Position numbers and translations under genes: made by a program. The notes beneath the pieces were generated by a model that did no database searches, was not told the DNA's origin, and was given only the letters and a program-made list of their open reading frames with translations. A DNA stretch of 53,019 nt. Origin: a bacterium. Lineage in GTDB: Bacteria; UBP6; UBA1177. Positions 1 through 9,039 of the stretch are shown one piece after another. Location of the stretch: the NCBI GenBank assembly GCA_017538365.1, contig JAFYIZ010000021.1:1-53019 (forward strand). The letters are read 5' to 3'. How positions within the stretch are numbered: position 1 is the first letter of the stretch; each line of letters starts with the position of its first letter.

Positions 1-466
1 CAAGCATCCATTCGTTCGATACCCCGAAAAGTCGCCGCTTCAAACCCTTTGTGTCGAAATCAAAAATGTAAAGAGAGGAAGCAGGAAATCCCGATACGAA
101 CATCGCCGACTGTTCAAGGTTTTCTCCGCAGTAAAAACCGGGGCCGAAATCGTTGCTCTTCTTTGATTTTGTGAGTTCGATCTTCCCCTCTATCCCGTTT
201 TTCGAGCCGTGAAACAGAGCAGTGTGACCTTTTTCGGAAAGTTCTTCCTTGTAGAGCTGCTCTTTGATTTTGTTCAACCGTATTCCGGCATTGAAGGCAA
301 AATCGTAAAAAGCCGTTGTGTTGATTTCGCTGATCCCGCTTTTTCCAGAGAGCCAGTTACTCAAAGTAACGCGGGAAACCCCCATTTTTTTTGCAAATTC
401 ATCCGATGAGATCCCAAGCAGCTCTTTTACCGCCGCTATATCATCTGCCGTTCTGAAACCGTTCAT
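1..466 (-). CDS. HTH-DUF3990 fusion protein, C-terminus cut by window edge
   Basis: The frame is open from an ATG at 466 to the window edge, giving 155 visible residues. Residues 6-45 form a Cro/CI-type helix-turn-helix (FAKKMGVSRVTLSNWLSG). From about residue 84 the protein matches the start of DUF3990: HGSKNGIEG at 86-94 and NDFGPGFYCG at 105-114. DUF3990 belongs to the ADP-ribosyltransferase superfamily, where the H-G-S stretch opens the NAD pocket. I infer a DNA-binding protein fused to an ART-like domain, as in toxin-antitoxin-type loci. No activity can be shown because the catalytic Glu region lies outside the window. An 18-bp palindrome at 490-507, just upstream of the start, could be its own operator. 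Confidence 0.75.
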   Translation of the reverse strand, partial: MNGFRTADDIAAVKELLGISSDEFAKKMGVSRVTLSNWLSGKSGISEINTTAFYDFAFNAGIRLNKIKEQLYKEELSEKGHTALFHGSKNGIEGKIELTKSKKSNDFGPGFYCGENLEQSAMFVSGFPASSLYIFDFDTKGLKRRLFGVSNEWML

Positions 467-489
467 TTTCGACCACTCAAAAAACTTGT

Positions 490-507
490 TTGTAAAGTAT
501 TTTACAA
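490..507. promoter_or_regulatory. Palindromic operator candidate upstream of HTH-DUF3990 gene
   Basis: TTGTAAAgtatTTTACAA has perfect 7-bp arms and a 4-bp spacer. It ends 24 bp before the ATG at 466, in an AT-rich gap. The position and symmetry fit autoregulation by the HTH domain encoded just downstream. That link is inference. Confidence 0.5.
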
Positions 508-542
508 TTAAGTTTTATGGTGTCAATAAATTTGCAGGGAAT

Positions 543-1253
543 TTATTGATCTTTTTCATCGACCATCGTTTTCAGGCACTCTTCGGCACTGAAAAACTCG
601 TCACCATCTCCGACAAGTTGAATCAAACGCAATTCTTTCTTGGGGTACGAATATGAAAAAACATAATTTATTCCCATTCTTTCAACATGAACAATTTCTC
701 CTTTTTTCTGGTAATCGACTGTTGCCTTACGGGTTACCTCTCCGCCGTTGTCACCGTCTTCCGACCAAAATTCATGGAAAACAAACTCCGCCTTTTTATT
801 GTCTAGAAAAATGATCCGTGTAGAAATTTCACCTTCGCAGATGCTGACGAATGTCCTTCCTATCAAAGGATTGACCTGTCTGCTCATATACCAAGTCCAC
901 GGAATAAACAGTACCATCAGTATGAAATACAAGATTACAGAAAACACTATAATTCCGATATTCAGCAATTCAGAACGCTTTTTTGAAGGATTTTCCGCAA
1001 GCTGCTTCGACTTCTTTTTAAGTCTTGTGTCGGCAAAAAATGCAAAAATGAAGTTAGGCAGGAAAAACAGCGGCAGCCATACAAAAATTTCGAAATCATG
1101 CGAACAACCTAAAAACACAGACATTCGAACCGAAATAATCAGAATTGTGATAGTTACTGAAATTATGAAAAGAATCACTCCTTCCAAATACATTCTTTTT
1201 CTGAAAAACCAGATAAAACCTAAAAACAGACTATAAAAAAAGTTGCTGCTCAC
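543..1253 (-). CDS. Membrane protein, four hydrophobic segments, unknown function
   Basis: A 236-residue protein starting at GTG 1253, chosen because GAGG lies eight bases upstream. Hydrophobic segments lie at about residues 5-17, 21-44, 54-74 and 96-119, followed by a soluble tail of about 115 residues rich in charged and aromatic residues. The N-terminal pattern (FFYSLFLGFIWFFRKRMYLEG) loosely recalls DUF2628 membrane proteins, but the match is weak. It lies 46 bp downstream of the ATPase gene on the same strand and may share its transcript. Function unknown. Confidence 0.7.
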   Translation of the reverse strand: MSSNFFYSLFLGFIWFFRKRMYLEGVILFIISVTITILIISVRMSVFLGCSHDFEIFVWLPLFFLPNFIFAFFADTRLKKKSKQLAENPSKKRSELLNIGIIVFSVILYFILMVLFIPWTWYMSRQVNPLIGRTFVSICEGEISTRIIFLDNKKAEFVFHEFWSEDGDNGGEVTRKATVDYQKKGEIVHVERMGINYVFSYSYPKKELRLIQLVGDGDEFFSAEECLKTMVDEKDQ

Positions 1254-1299
1254 TGATCAAACCTCGCGCCAATAAATATTGTAATTATTATGTTTTTCA

Positions 1300-2616
1300 T
1301 CATCTCACCTTATCCATATTCCACAGCAGATATAGCGGCAGGCTGATCGTTTCTGTTCCTTCGCAATCTGTTACAGCAAGGTTTTTGAGCGAAAGTTTGT
1401 AGCCAGCAACCGGCTTGAATTTTTGACAGAACTGCCTGTAGCTTTTTGCCTGCGTGTTTGCGGCAGCCTTGACTTCGACGGGGAATATTTTTCCATCCTC
1501 CTCAAAGAGGAAATCAAGTTCCGCACTGTTTCCCGAACGCCAGAAATAAGGGCTTTTCCGAAGCGTCACAAGTTCGTTCAGGACATAATTTTCGGCGATC
1601 GCCCCTTTGAATATTTTCAGGCTGTCGTTCTCGCAGAGGATTTCTTTGTAACCCAGTCCCAGTCTGCGGCAAAGCAGCCCTGTGTCGGCCATATAGACTT
1701 TGAAGTATGTCGAATCGGCATTTGCGGAAAGCGGAATTTCGGCATTCTGAACAAGTTCGACCAGATGAACAAGTCCCGCGTTTTTAAGCCACTGCAGCGC
1801 CGCTTCAAGCTCGTGTGCCCGTTTTCCCTCCTTAACGTGGGAAAAGACAAATTTGTTGTTTTCCTTCGCGAGCTGTTTCGGAACGGAATCCCACACAAGC
1901 CTGATCTTTTCTATTTCAGAAACTGGCGCGTGCTTTGAAAAATCGTCTGCGTAATCGCTTAAAATCGTCTCCTGAATCTCCTGAACTGCCGCAAAATCTT
2001 TCGATGAAACATATTCCTTCACCGCTTCAGGCATTCCGCCGACAACGTAATATTCCTTCAGAAGACGTTCAAGCGGCTTTGCATAGACTTCGGGGATAAC
2101 GCGGTCTGATTTCCAGCCGACAAAAAGTTCCAGATATTTTTCTTCACCGTTCGCCGCCAGAAACTCGTCAAAACTCATCGGGTACATCTGCATCCGGTTC
2201 ACTTTTCCGACCGGAAAAGAAAAATTCTCCCTTTTCAGCGCGACTCCGAGCAGAGAACCGGCGCATGCGACATGAAGATCCCGCTTGTTTTCGCAGAAAT
2301 ATTTCAGAGCGGTGATTGCACGCGGAGCCTCCTGGATCTCGTCGAATATCAGCAGCGTTTTTCCCGCCGTTATCCTGCACTGCTCCAGAAGTTCGATCTC
2401 CCGGATGATGCGTTCGACATCAAAATCGTAATCAAAAATTGAAGAATACGCCCTGCTCGATTCAAAGTTGATATAGCATACGTTTTCGAACTGCGTTTCG
2501 CCGAACTCTTTCAAAGCATAGGTCTTGCCGCACTGACGGACACCTGTGACAAGCAGCGGTTTCCGGTTCTTACTTTCCTTCCAAGCAATTAAATCTTTAA
2601 TGAAATTTCGTTTCAT
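1300..2616 (-). CDS. AAA family ATPase with DUF4143 domain
   Basis: A 438-residue protein of the AAA_14/DUF4143 family. A P-loop near residue 25 (GVRQCGKTYAL) and a Walker B with the acidic pair LLIFDEIQEA near residue 89 show ATP binding. The C-terminal part carries the DUF4143 signature: YFWRSGNSAELDFLF, then FPVEVKAA, an E-x-D...E-V-K pattern like the PD-(D/E)XK nuclease fold. Such proteins are common and mostly uncharacterised; nucleic-acid-related or mobile-element roles have been suggested. The length is normal and both ends are intact. A promoter candidate lies at 2658-2687. Confidence 0.9.
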   Translation of the reverse strand: MKRNFIKDLIAWKESKNRKPLLVTGVRQCGKTYALKEFGETQFENVCYINFESSRAYSSIFDYDFDVERIIREIELLEQCRITAGKTLLIFDEIQEAPRAITALKYFCENKRDLHVACAGSLLGVALKRENFSFPVGKVNRMQMYPMSFDEFLAANGEEKYLELFVGWKSDRVIPEVYAKPLERLLKEYYVVGGMPEAVKEYVSSKDFAAVQEIQETILSDYADDFSKHAPVSEIEKIRLVWDSVPKQLAKENNKFVFSHVKEGKRAHELEAALQWLKNAGLVHLVELVQNAEIPLSANADSTYFKVYMADTGLLCRRLGLGYKEILCENDSLKIFKGAIAENYVLNELVTLRKSPYFWRSGNSAELDFLFEEDGKIFPVEVKAAANTQAKSYRQFCQKFKPVAGYKLSLKNLAVTDCEGTETISLPLYLLWNMDKVR

Positions 2617-2657
2617 GGAGCCTCGTTTTTTACAAAAGTCATACCACTTTCGTTAAG

Positions 2658-2687
2658 TTTATAACATTTCTCATAGGACTTTTGCAA
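2658..2687 (-). promoter_or_regulatory. Promoter candidate for the DUF4143 ATPase
   Basis: Read on the minus strand: TTGCAA (2687-2682), 18 bp, TATAAA (2663-2658), about 40 bp before the ATG at 2616. The spacer is one base longer than the optimum. Confidence 0.35.
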
Positions 2688-2711
2688 GTTTTTTGAAAAT
2701 TTAATGTCGAT

Positions 2712-3308
2712 TTATATCGCTTCAAGCAGAAAGTAGTGGATCTCCCAGCAGTCTGCAATCTGCTTCTTTTCCCATTTGGTTTTTATGGGTCTGTCGTCGC
2801 CGCCGTAAGGGAGCCGCTTGAAAAATGCGCCGGTCTCGGCGATTTCCTTTTCCATAAAATCGGCGTATTCTGGGTGATCGGTCGCGATGAAGAGTTTGCC
2901 TCCTTTTTTGAGGCGGTTTCGCAGCATGATGAGGTTTTCAAAGCGGACAGTTCTGAATTTGTGGTGCTTTTTCTTGGGCCACGGATCTGGGAAGTAGATG
3001 TGGATGGCGTCAAGCGAATAAAACGGAACAAGTTCGCGCATCACGGCTATCGCTTCGAAGCAGACGATACGGACATTATCCTGATTAAGCCTGCGTTTGA
3101 GGTTCTTTTCGCCGCGAAGGAAGAATTTGCGGCTGTATTCGATCCCTAAGAATCCTGTATCGGGTTTTGAATTTGCGTATTCGCTGAGAAAGTGTCCGCT
3201 GCAGAAACCTATCTCGACTTCTGTGTGCTCACGACCGAAAAGTTCTTTGAAATCAAATGTTTTGTCTGCAAATTCCTCAAGCGGGATTTCAATTCGGGAG
3301 CTAATCAT
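2712..3308 (-). CDS. trmB: tRNA (guanine-N7-)-methyltransferase TrmB
   Basis: SAM-dependent methyltransferase that makes m7G46 in the tRNA variable loop. Family signs: an EIGFCSGHFL nucleotide-binding loop, the hallmark IYFPDPWPKKKHHKFR that binds tRNA, and ATDHPEYADFME followed by a C-terminal T-K-W-E-K block. The frame extends further upstream, but the start at 3308 (MISSRIEIP) is preferred. It overlaps the hpt stop as ATGATTAG, has GAAGAGAG upstream, and gives 198 residues, a normal TrmB size. It is the last gene of a minus-strand unit with hpt and the pseudo-receiver gene. Confidence 0.93.
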   Translation of the reverse strand: MISSRIEIPLEEFADKTFDFKELFGREHTEVEIGFCSGHFLSEYANSKPDTGFLGIEYSRKFFLRGEKNLKRRLNQDNVRIVCFEAIAVMRELVPFYSLDAIHIYFPDPWPKKKHHKFRTVRFENLIMLRNRLKKGGKLFIATDHPEYADFMEKEIAETGAFFKRLPYGGDDRPIKTKWEKKQIADCWEIHYFLLEAI

Positions 3309-3825
3309 TTTTGTCGCTCTCTTCGTAGATTTCGATATCGGGGAGATTTCTGTATTTCTGGTCAAGGTCAAGTCCGTAACCGACAATGAATTCGTTTCCT
3401 ATGTTAAAACCGAGATAATCGACTTTGACGCGCCCTTTATTGACCTCTTTTTTCTCGAAAAGAGAGCAGATTTTGACCGATTCGGGATTAACTTTTTTCA
3501 GTTCTTCCAGGAAAAACGAAAGAGTCGTACCTGTTTCGACAATGTCTTCGACAATCAGCAGGTTTCTGCCGCCGAAACGCTTGAGATCGCCCTGATCCAT
3601 AGAGACGCTGCCGCTGCTTTTCGTTCCGGTGTAGCTCGAAAGCCTGATGCAGTCGAGCTCGACTTTGTGCGATTTTATCTCTCTGAAAAGATCGGCTCCG
3701 AAAAGAGTGCTTCCTTTCAGAACGATAAGAAACGTGAACTCTTTTCCCGCATAGTCTTCCGTTATCTGTTTTCCAAGTTCCCTGACTCTTTTTTTGAGTT
3801 CTTCCGCACTGATAAGCGTTCTCAT
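3301..3825 (-). CDS. hpt: Hypoxanthine phosphoribosyltransferase
   Basis: Purine salvage enzyme that joins hypoxanthine or guanine to PRPP to give IMP or GMP. The 174-residue protein has the PRPP-binding motif LLIVEDIVETGTTLSFFL near residues 89-106 with adjacent Glu and Asp, and the flexible-loop region around SSYTGTKSSGSV near residues 63-74. It overlaps the gene before it by 4 bp and the downstream trmB by 8 bp, so the three genes are translationally coupled. Confidence 0.92.
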   Translation of the reverse strand: MRTLISAEELKKRVRELGKQITEDYAGKEFTFLIVLKGSTLFGADLFREIKSHKVELDCIRLSSYTGTKSSGSVSMDQGDLKRFGGRNLLIVEDIVETGTTLSFFLEELKKVNPESVKICSLFEKKEVNKGRVKVDYLGFNIGNEFIVGYGLDLDQKYRNLPDIEIYEESDKND

Positions 3826-5072
3826 ATCAAACCCCGATAGTAAATGAATATTATAATTGCGGCTGCTATTGCAAGAAGCAGTATGAAAAGTGCGATTCTG
3901 CCCGATTTTCTGCTGCGGGCGCGCTCTCTGGCAAGTTCATCCCAAGCCGATATTTTTGGCTCTCCGGCAGATTCCTCAACCGTTGTTTCAACCGGCTCAG
4001 TTTCCGCCGGTTTTTCAGTATTTTCAGCCGTTTCAGGTTTTTCTTCCGGCTTATTTTCTTCAATTTCAGCCGATTTTCCGCACGAAACAAGCCATTTCGG
4101 AGATTCCGATTTATAGAAAGTGTTCACGTTTTCGGCTGATACTACGGAAAGCTCGAAAAGCTGCTCCAGATAATTTACCGTACGCAGTCTGTCACCGCCG
4201 CAAGACTCGATTATGTCGCTTATTTTAGCTCCCGATTCCCCAATATTTCTGATGAGAGCATCAATGTCGTCGGGAAGTTTGTTCAGATTTTCGACGAATT
4301 TCGCAAAATCGAGATAAATCACAGTGTCAACCGGCGGAAGCGAGCGGAGAACAGATGAATATTCACGGAACCATTCAACCGATTTTTCGATTATCTTTTT
4401 CTGCGGAATGAAAATGTTGCGCTCAACGCTGACTTCGCCGTAATTTACCGAAAAAGTTCCGTCGGACCACGAAAGAATCTTGTAAAGTTCTTCCATTCCG
4501 TCTTTGTTTTCGCCGTCATCCGTTTCGGCCCGCACCACATTTCCGCAGTCGCAGAAAATCACGCCTCGCCTCTCTGATGAAGCGGAAAACTCGACTTCTC
4601 CCGACGACTTGTTTTCAAGGAGAATGCTTAAAATATTGAGCACTGAAATATCGGAAATATCGCCTTCAGGAGTTTTTTCTTCGGAAACCGAACTGTTTTT
4701 AAGCTCGTACTCACCGAGAATTTCCTTCAGTTTTTCCAGCAGATCGTTGATGAAAAGAGGCTTTGCCAGAACAGCGGCAGCACCCATATCAAGAGCTAGA
4801 ATTTTGTTTTCGACATCGCGCGACGACGACAGAAAAACAAAGGGAACGCGCATTGTTTCAGGGTTCATTTTGACTCTTTTCATAAAGTCGATGCCGCTCA
4901 TTTTAGGAAGAATCATCTCGGAAACGATGATATCAGGTCTGAACTCCGGAATTATTTTGAGCGCGTCAGCGGAATTACCTGCCGCAGTTGCCTCAAACCC
5001 CGACTGTTTCAGCTTTATACTCAGAATTGAAGCGACTTGTTCATCCGAATCGACAACCAGAATCCTTTTCAA
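3822..5072 (-). CDS. Pseudo-receiver plus DUF4388 protein with C-terminal membrane anchor
   Basis: About 416 residues from TTG 5072. That start was chosen because AGGGGG lies seven bases upstream; an in-frame TTG at 5090 would add six residues. Residues 3-120 form a CheY-like receiver (ILVVDSDEQ at the N-terminus, conserved Lys in VLAKPLF). The phospho-acceptor position reads IIVSEMILP, so Glu replaces the usual Asp. A DUF4388 (PatA-type) domain follows (DISVLNILSILLENKSSGEVEF). Next comes a region resembling repeated winged-helix modules, then a Glu/Pro-rich stretch, and finally one hydrophobic helix at the extreme C-terminus. I infer a constitutively on or phosphorylation-independent signalling protein tethered to the inner membrane. 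Confidence 0.85.
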   Translation of the reverse strand: MKRILVVDSDEQVASILSIKLKQSGFEATAAGNSADALKIIPEFRPDIIVSEMILPKMSGIDFMKRVKMNPETMRVPFVFLSSSRDVENKILALDMGAAAVLAKPLFINDLLEKLKEILGEYELKNSSVSEEKTPEGDISDISVLNILSILLENKSSGEVEFSASSERRGVIFCDCGNVVRAETDDGENKDGMEELYKILSWSDGTFSVNYGEVSVERNIFIPQKKIIEKSVEWFREYSSVLRSLPPVDTVIYLDFAKFVENLNKLPDDIDALIRNIGESGAKISDIIESCGGDRLRTVNYLEQLFELSVVSAENVNTFYKSESPKWLVSCGKSAEIEENKPEEKPETAENTEKPAETEPVETTVEESAGEPKISAWDELARERARSRKSGRIALFILLLAIAAAIIIFIYYRGLI

Positions 5073-5101
5073 AAAAGCCCCCTGAACCAAAAATTCGTAT
5101 T

Positions 5102-5129
5102 ATTTTAGTTGTTGAAAATACTTTGTCAA
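5102..5129 (-). promoter_or_regulatory. Promoter for the pseudo-receiver/hpt/trmB unit
   Basis: On the minus strand, a consensus TTGACA (5129-5124), a 16-bp spacer and TAAAAT (5107-5102). This places the start of transcription about 20-25 bp before the TTG start at 5072. Confidence 0.6.
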
Positions 5130-5179
5130 AAGAAGTTGTTTTTTTAGCATCAAAAACTTTGGGGGAGAGGTTGGAAATC

Positions 5180-7114
5180 CTATTTTTTTTCTTTGATTAT
5201 AGATTCGATCATTGATTCGAAAAATTCAGCCGGTTTTGCGCCTGCAACCTTTTTGCCGTTTACGAAAAATGCAGGAACGCCGCGCAGATTGTGATTTCCC
5301 GCCTCGCGGATATCTTCTGACACAGCCGCTTCGGTTTCGGGTTTTGCAGCTTCGGCTTTGACTTTCGCCCAGTCTGCACCGACCTCTTTTGCATAAGCCG
5401 CAAATTTTTCCTCAGAATTGCTCTTCCACTCGTTCTGTTTTGCATAGAGGATCGATGCCAGCTGGAAAAATTTCTCGTCGCCGTAAAGATTTTTCACAGC
5501 ATGAGCGAAAAGAGCTGCAGGTTTAGCTTCTTTGTGGAAATCGAGCGGAAGGTTTTTGTAAACCACTTTGACGTCGTTTTTGTATTTTGCTGCGACACTT
5601 TCAAGAGTTGCAAACGCCTTGCTGCAGAAAGGGCACTGGAAATCGGAGAACTCGATTATCGTAACTTTCGGATCTTTCGCACCTTTAACGGCTTCTTTGC
5701 CGCTCAGTTTGATCTGATAAACTTTGTTTGGATCTTCTTTTTCGGCCTTGTTGCCGTTGGCTTTTGCGACTGCCGGCTTGCCGTCTTTGATTATTTCGCG
5801 GTAAAGTGCATCGCCTTTAAGACCTTTGCCTTCAGCTTTTTTCAACTCTTCGTCGATAATTTTTTTGAAGGAATCTATCGGAAGTGCGCCGCTTATGAAT
5901 CTGCCGTTTACGAAAGAAGCCGGCGTTCCGCGAAGACCGAGCGATGTTGCGGTTTTGATGTCTTCTTCGACGATTTTTTCGATCTCTTTGCTTTCCATAT
6001 CCTTTTTGATAGCTTCCCAATCAGCCGGAATTTCGGCTTTGTTGGTTTCAAGCCACTCTTTAAAGTCGGGAACGCGGTTCCACTCTTTCTGTTTTGTGAA
6101 AAGGAAGCTGTAAACTTCCCAGAATTTTCCCTGTTTGTGAGCGGCTGCTGCAAGATAAGCGGCATCTTTCGCCTTTTTGTGGAAACCGAGCGGAAGGTTT
6201 ACGAAAGCGATTCTGATTTTTCCTTCATAATCTTTTTTGAGCTGCTCGTAAGTACCGTAGAGACGCGAACAGAAAGGACATTCAAAGTCGTCGAAAAGAA
6301 CCATCGTAACAAGCGCGTCTTCCGCACCCCATACCGGAGCGTGAGCCGGAATCTCTGCTTTGTAGACATCCTGAGAAACTGCCGGTGCCTCTCTTTTCGG
6401 CGGGATGAACTTTGTCTTTCCGTTCTTTACGATTTCAGCATAAGGATCTTTGACCCCTTTAGCCTTGAGCTGCTCGCCGATAACAAGCTGTTTCGTTATA
6501 GTTTCCTCGATCTTCGCATTGTTGGCACCGACTATCCTGATGCCGTTGATGAAAAGCGTGGGCGTTCCGCGGACTCCGAAAAGAGAACCCTGCGTGATGT
6601 CAGCCTGAACTTTTGCAGCCGTTTCAGCCGAAGTTCTGTCGGCATTGAACTTGTCCATGTCGAGTTTAAGTTCTTTTGCATAGGCGATGATCGTCTCCTC
6701 ATTGACATTTTTCACATCGCTGTAAAGTTTTGCGTAATATTCCCAGAATTTGCCCTGATTCTGCGCCGCGATAGCTGCATAGGAAGCGGGTTTTGCCCAT
6801 TTGTGGAAACTCAGAGGAAAGTGTTTGAAAACGTATCTCACCTTCCCGTTGTAACGTTTGAGCAGACCTTCCATCAAATCCACACTGCGTTTTGAAAACG
6901 GACACTGGAAGTCGGAAAAGTTGACGACCGTGACAGGCGCATCCTGCGGACCGCGGAAAATCGACGTTCCAAGATCGACATTGTAAATTTCCTCTTTGGG
7001 GGAATCCTGTTCTTCTTTAGCTTTTGCATTCTGATTGATAGCTTCCTCTTTTTTATTGCAAGCGGAAAAAATCAAAACCAAAATCAAAGAGAGAAGAAAA
7101 AGAGATTTTTTCAT
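5180..7114 (-). CDS. Lipoprotein with three DsbA-like thioredoxin domains
   Basis: A 644-residue protein from ATG 7114. This start gives a lipoprotein signal (MKKSLFLLSLILVLIFSACN, lipid Cys 19). Three Thioredoxin_4/DsbA-like domains follow in tandem, each with F-x-C-P-F near its start and a cis-Pro loop near its end (GTPTLFING, GTPASFVNG, GVPAFFVNG). Domains two and three have the C-P-F-C pair. Domain one has C-P-F-S (Cys 71, Ser 74), so it lacks the resolving cysteine. Family knowledge suggests periplasmic thiol-disulfide exchange or isomerisation. It lies 22 bp downstream of glnS on the same strand. Confidence 0.9.
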   Translation of the reverse strand: MKKSLFLLSLILVLIFSACNKKEEAINQNAKAKEEQDSPKEEIYNVDLGTSIFRGPQDAPVTVVNFSDFQCPFSKRSVDLMEGLLKRYNGKVRYVFKHFPLSFHKWAKPASYAAIAAQNQGKFWEYYAKLYSDVKNVNEETIIAYAKELKLDMDKFNADRTSAETAAKVQADITQGSLFGVRGTPTLFINGIRIVGANNAKIEETITKQLVIGEQLKAKGVKDPYAEIVKNGKTKFIPPKREAPAVSQDVYKAEIPAHAPVWGAEDALVTMVLFDDFECPFCSRLYGTYEQLKKDYEGKIRIAFVNLPLGFHKKAKDAAYLAAAAHKQGKFWEVYSFLFTKQKEWNRVPDFKEWLETNKAEIPADWEAIKKDMESKEIEKIVEEDIKTATSLGLRGTPASFVNGRFISGALPIDSFKKIIDEELKKAEGKGLKGDALYREIIKDGKPAVAKANGNKAEKEDPNKVYQIKLSGKEAVKGAKDPKVTIIEFSDFQCPFCSKAFATLESVAAKYKNDVKVVYKNLPLDFHKEAKPAALFAHAVKNLYGDEKFFQLASILYAKQNEWKSNSEEKFAAYAKEVGADWAKVKAEAAKPETEAAVSEDIREAGNHNLRGVPAFFVNGKKVAGAKPAEFFESMIESIIKEKK

Positions 7115-7136
7115 GAAAATCCTCCTGAATATCAAA

Positions 7137-8837
7137 TTATTTCGGCGCGATTGTTTTTTCAAAACTGTCTTTCAGCGTGACAATTCTGTTGACGACGATT
7201 TTTTCGGGTGTCGAATCTTTGTCAATGCAGAAGTAACCGACTCTTTCGAACTGGAACTGCTTGCCGATTTCGAGATTTTTGAGGTTGGTTTCGGCATAGG
7301 CATCAACAATCTGAAGCGAATTTCTGTTCATATTTTCGATGAAATCGTGACCTTCTTCAACTTCAAAAGGATCTTCCATCTCGAAAAGGTTTTCGTAGAT
7401 CCTCGCTTCAATTTTCAAGCAATTACGGGCATTTACCCAGTGGATCGTTCCCTTAACCTTTCTGCCGTCGCTCGACCAGCCGCCTTTCGTTGCGGGATCG
7501 TAGGTGCAGTGAAGCTCTTTTATCGAACCGTCTTCGTTTTTGATGACTTCGGTGCAGGTGATGTAGTAAGCTGATCTGAGTCTGACCTCTTTTCCGGGAG
7601 CAAGTCTGTGGAATTTTGCCGGCGGCTCTTCCATGAAATCCTTGCGCTCGATGTAAAGCTCTTTCGAGAATGAAACGAGCCTTTTTGCCGAATTTTCGTC
7701 TTCGGGGTTGTTGACTGCCTCGAATTCTTCGGTCTGATCGTCGGGATAGTTCGTGATGACGACTTTCAGCGGTTCGAAAACCCCCATGAATCTTTCAGCT
7801 TTTTTGTTGAGGTCTTCTCTGACGCAGTGCTCAAGAAGTGCGAGCGAAACCGTGCTGTTTCTCTTTGCAACGCCTACTCTTTCTGCGAAATCTCTAATAG
7901 ATTCAGGCGTATATCCGCGGCGTCTGATTCCTGCGATTGTCGGCATTCTCGGATCGTCCCAGCCTGAAACGTATTTTTCATCAACAAGTTTTTTGAGGAA
8001 TCTCTTGCTCATGACGGTATTCGTGAGGTTGAGGCGGGCAAATTCGATCTGCTGAGGTTTCTTTTCGATGCCGATCGCCTCTAAGAACCACTCGTAAAGC
8101 GGTCTGTGCGCCTCGAATTCAAGCGTGCATATCGAGTGTGTGATCCCTTCGATCGCGTCGCTCTGGCCGTGTGTGAAGTCGTAAGTCGGATAAATGCACC
8201 ACTTGTTGCCCGTTCTGTGGTGGTTGACCTTTCTGATTCTGTACATAACCGGGTCACGCAGAAGAACATTCGGGTGAGCCATGTCGATTTTTGCGCGGAG
8301 CATGTATTCGCCTTCGTTGAATTCTCCGTTTTTCATCCTCTCAAAAAGATCAAGGTTCTCTTCAACCGAGCGGTTTCTCCACGGACTCTCCTTACCCGCT
8401 CCAGTTGCAGTTCCGCGGTCGCGGCGCATCTCTTCAAGAGTCTGCTGGCAGACAAAAGCCTTTCCTTTTTTTATAAGTTCGACCGCCCATTCGTAAAGCT
8501 GATCGAAATAACTTGAAGCGTAGAGCACTTTATCGGGTTTGAAACCGAGCCATCTGATGTCATCCTGGATCGAATCGACATATTCGACATCCTCTTTTTC
8601 AGGGTTCGTATCGTCGAAACGGAGATTGCATTTGCCGCCGTACTGCTTCGCCAGACCGAAATTGAGGCAGATCGACTTTGCGTGTCCGATGTGCAGATAA
8701 CCGTTCGGTTCAGGCGGGAAACGGGTCTGGATCGCCGTGTGTTTGCCGCTTTCCAGATCGGCGTCAATGATGGCGCGGATGAAGTTTACAGATGATTTCT
8801 CTTCCGAATTCTTGATTTCATTGATTTCTTCACTCAT
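7137..8837 (-). CDS. glnS: Glutaminyl-tRNA synthetase
   Basis: Class I synthetase charging tRNA-Gln. The 566-residue protein has the HIGH element in [15 protein letters not shown] near residue 45 and the KMSKS equivalent [11 protein letters not shown] near residue 275, with the GlnRS-type anticodon-binding beta-barrels after it. Residues such as [10 protein letters not shown] and [13 protein letters not shown] are typical of GlnRS rather than GluRS. GAGGT precedes the ATG by six bases. Its presence implies direct charging of tRNA-Gln rather than only the GatCAB amidation route. Confidence 0.96.
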   Translation of the reverse strand: MSEEINEIKNSEEKSSVNFIRAIIDADLESGKHTAIQTRFPPEPNGYLHIGHAKSICLNFGLAKQYGGKCNLRFDDTNPEKEDVEYVDSIQDDIRWLGFKPDKVLYASSYFDQLYEWAVELIKKGKAFVCQQTLEEMRRDRGTATGAGKESPWRNRSVEENLDLFERMKNGEFNEGEYMLRAKIDMAHPNVLLRDPVMYRIRKVNHHRTGNKWCIYPTYDFTHGQSDAIEGITHSICTLEFEAHRPLYEWFLEAIGIEKKPQQIEFARLNLTNTVMSKRFLKKLVDEKYVSGWDDPRMPTIAGIRRRGYTPESIRDFAERVGVAKRNSTVSLALLEHCVREDLNKKAERFMGVFEPLKVVITNYPDDQTEEFEAVNNPEDENSAKRLVSFSKELYIERKDFMEEPPAKFHRLAPGKEVRLRSAYYITCTEVIKNEDGSIKELHCTYDPATKGGWSSDGRKVKGTIHWVNARNCLKIEARIYENLFEMEDPFEVEEGHDFIENMNRNSLQIVDAYAETNLKNLEIGKQFQFERVGYFCIDKDSTPEKIVVNRIVTLKDSFEKTIAPK

Positions 8838-8889
8838 TTTTTACCTCAAAAAAGAACTTTTCACAAACGACAAAAAATTTCAGGCGAGG

Positions 8890-8917
8890 ATTATATTCGC
8901 TCTCTTTTTGCGGTCAA
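8890..8917 (-). promoter_or_regulatory. glnS promoter
   Basis: On the minus strand: TTGACC (8917-8912), 16 bp, then a perfect TATAAT (8895-8890), about 50 bp before the glnS ATG. The intergenic region 8838-9039 is a divergent promoter region. Confidence 0.65.
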
Positions 8918-8972
8918 TTTAAAAAAATAAACGGACAAAATTCAAATTATCGGCAAAAGTTAAGGATAAAAC

Positions 8973-9002
8973 TTGAAAAAAAAAGAAAAGTCAGTTTAAT
9001 AC
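8973..9002 (+). promoter_or_regulatory. Promoter candidate for the coiled-coil/TPR gene
   Basis: TTGAAA (8973-8978), 18 bp, TAATAC (8997-9002), followed about 38 bp later by the TTG start at 9040. Confidence 0.35.
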
Positions 9003-9039
9003 CTGCAGTTTTTTTTCAGAGTGATTGTTGGAGGAAAGA

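Noticed and set aside
5501-6895. Open frame of 464 codons on the plus strand
   Set aside because: It is antisense to the DsbA-like gene, whose domains and motifs are clear. The antisense product is Phe/Cys/Arg-rich without any family pattern.
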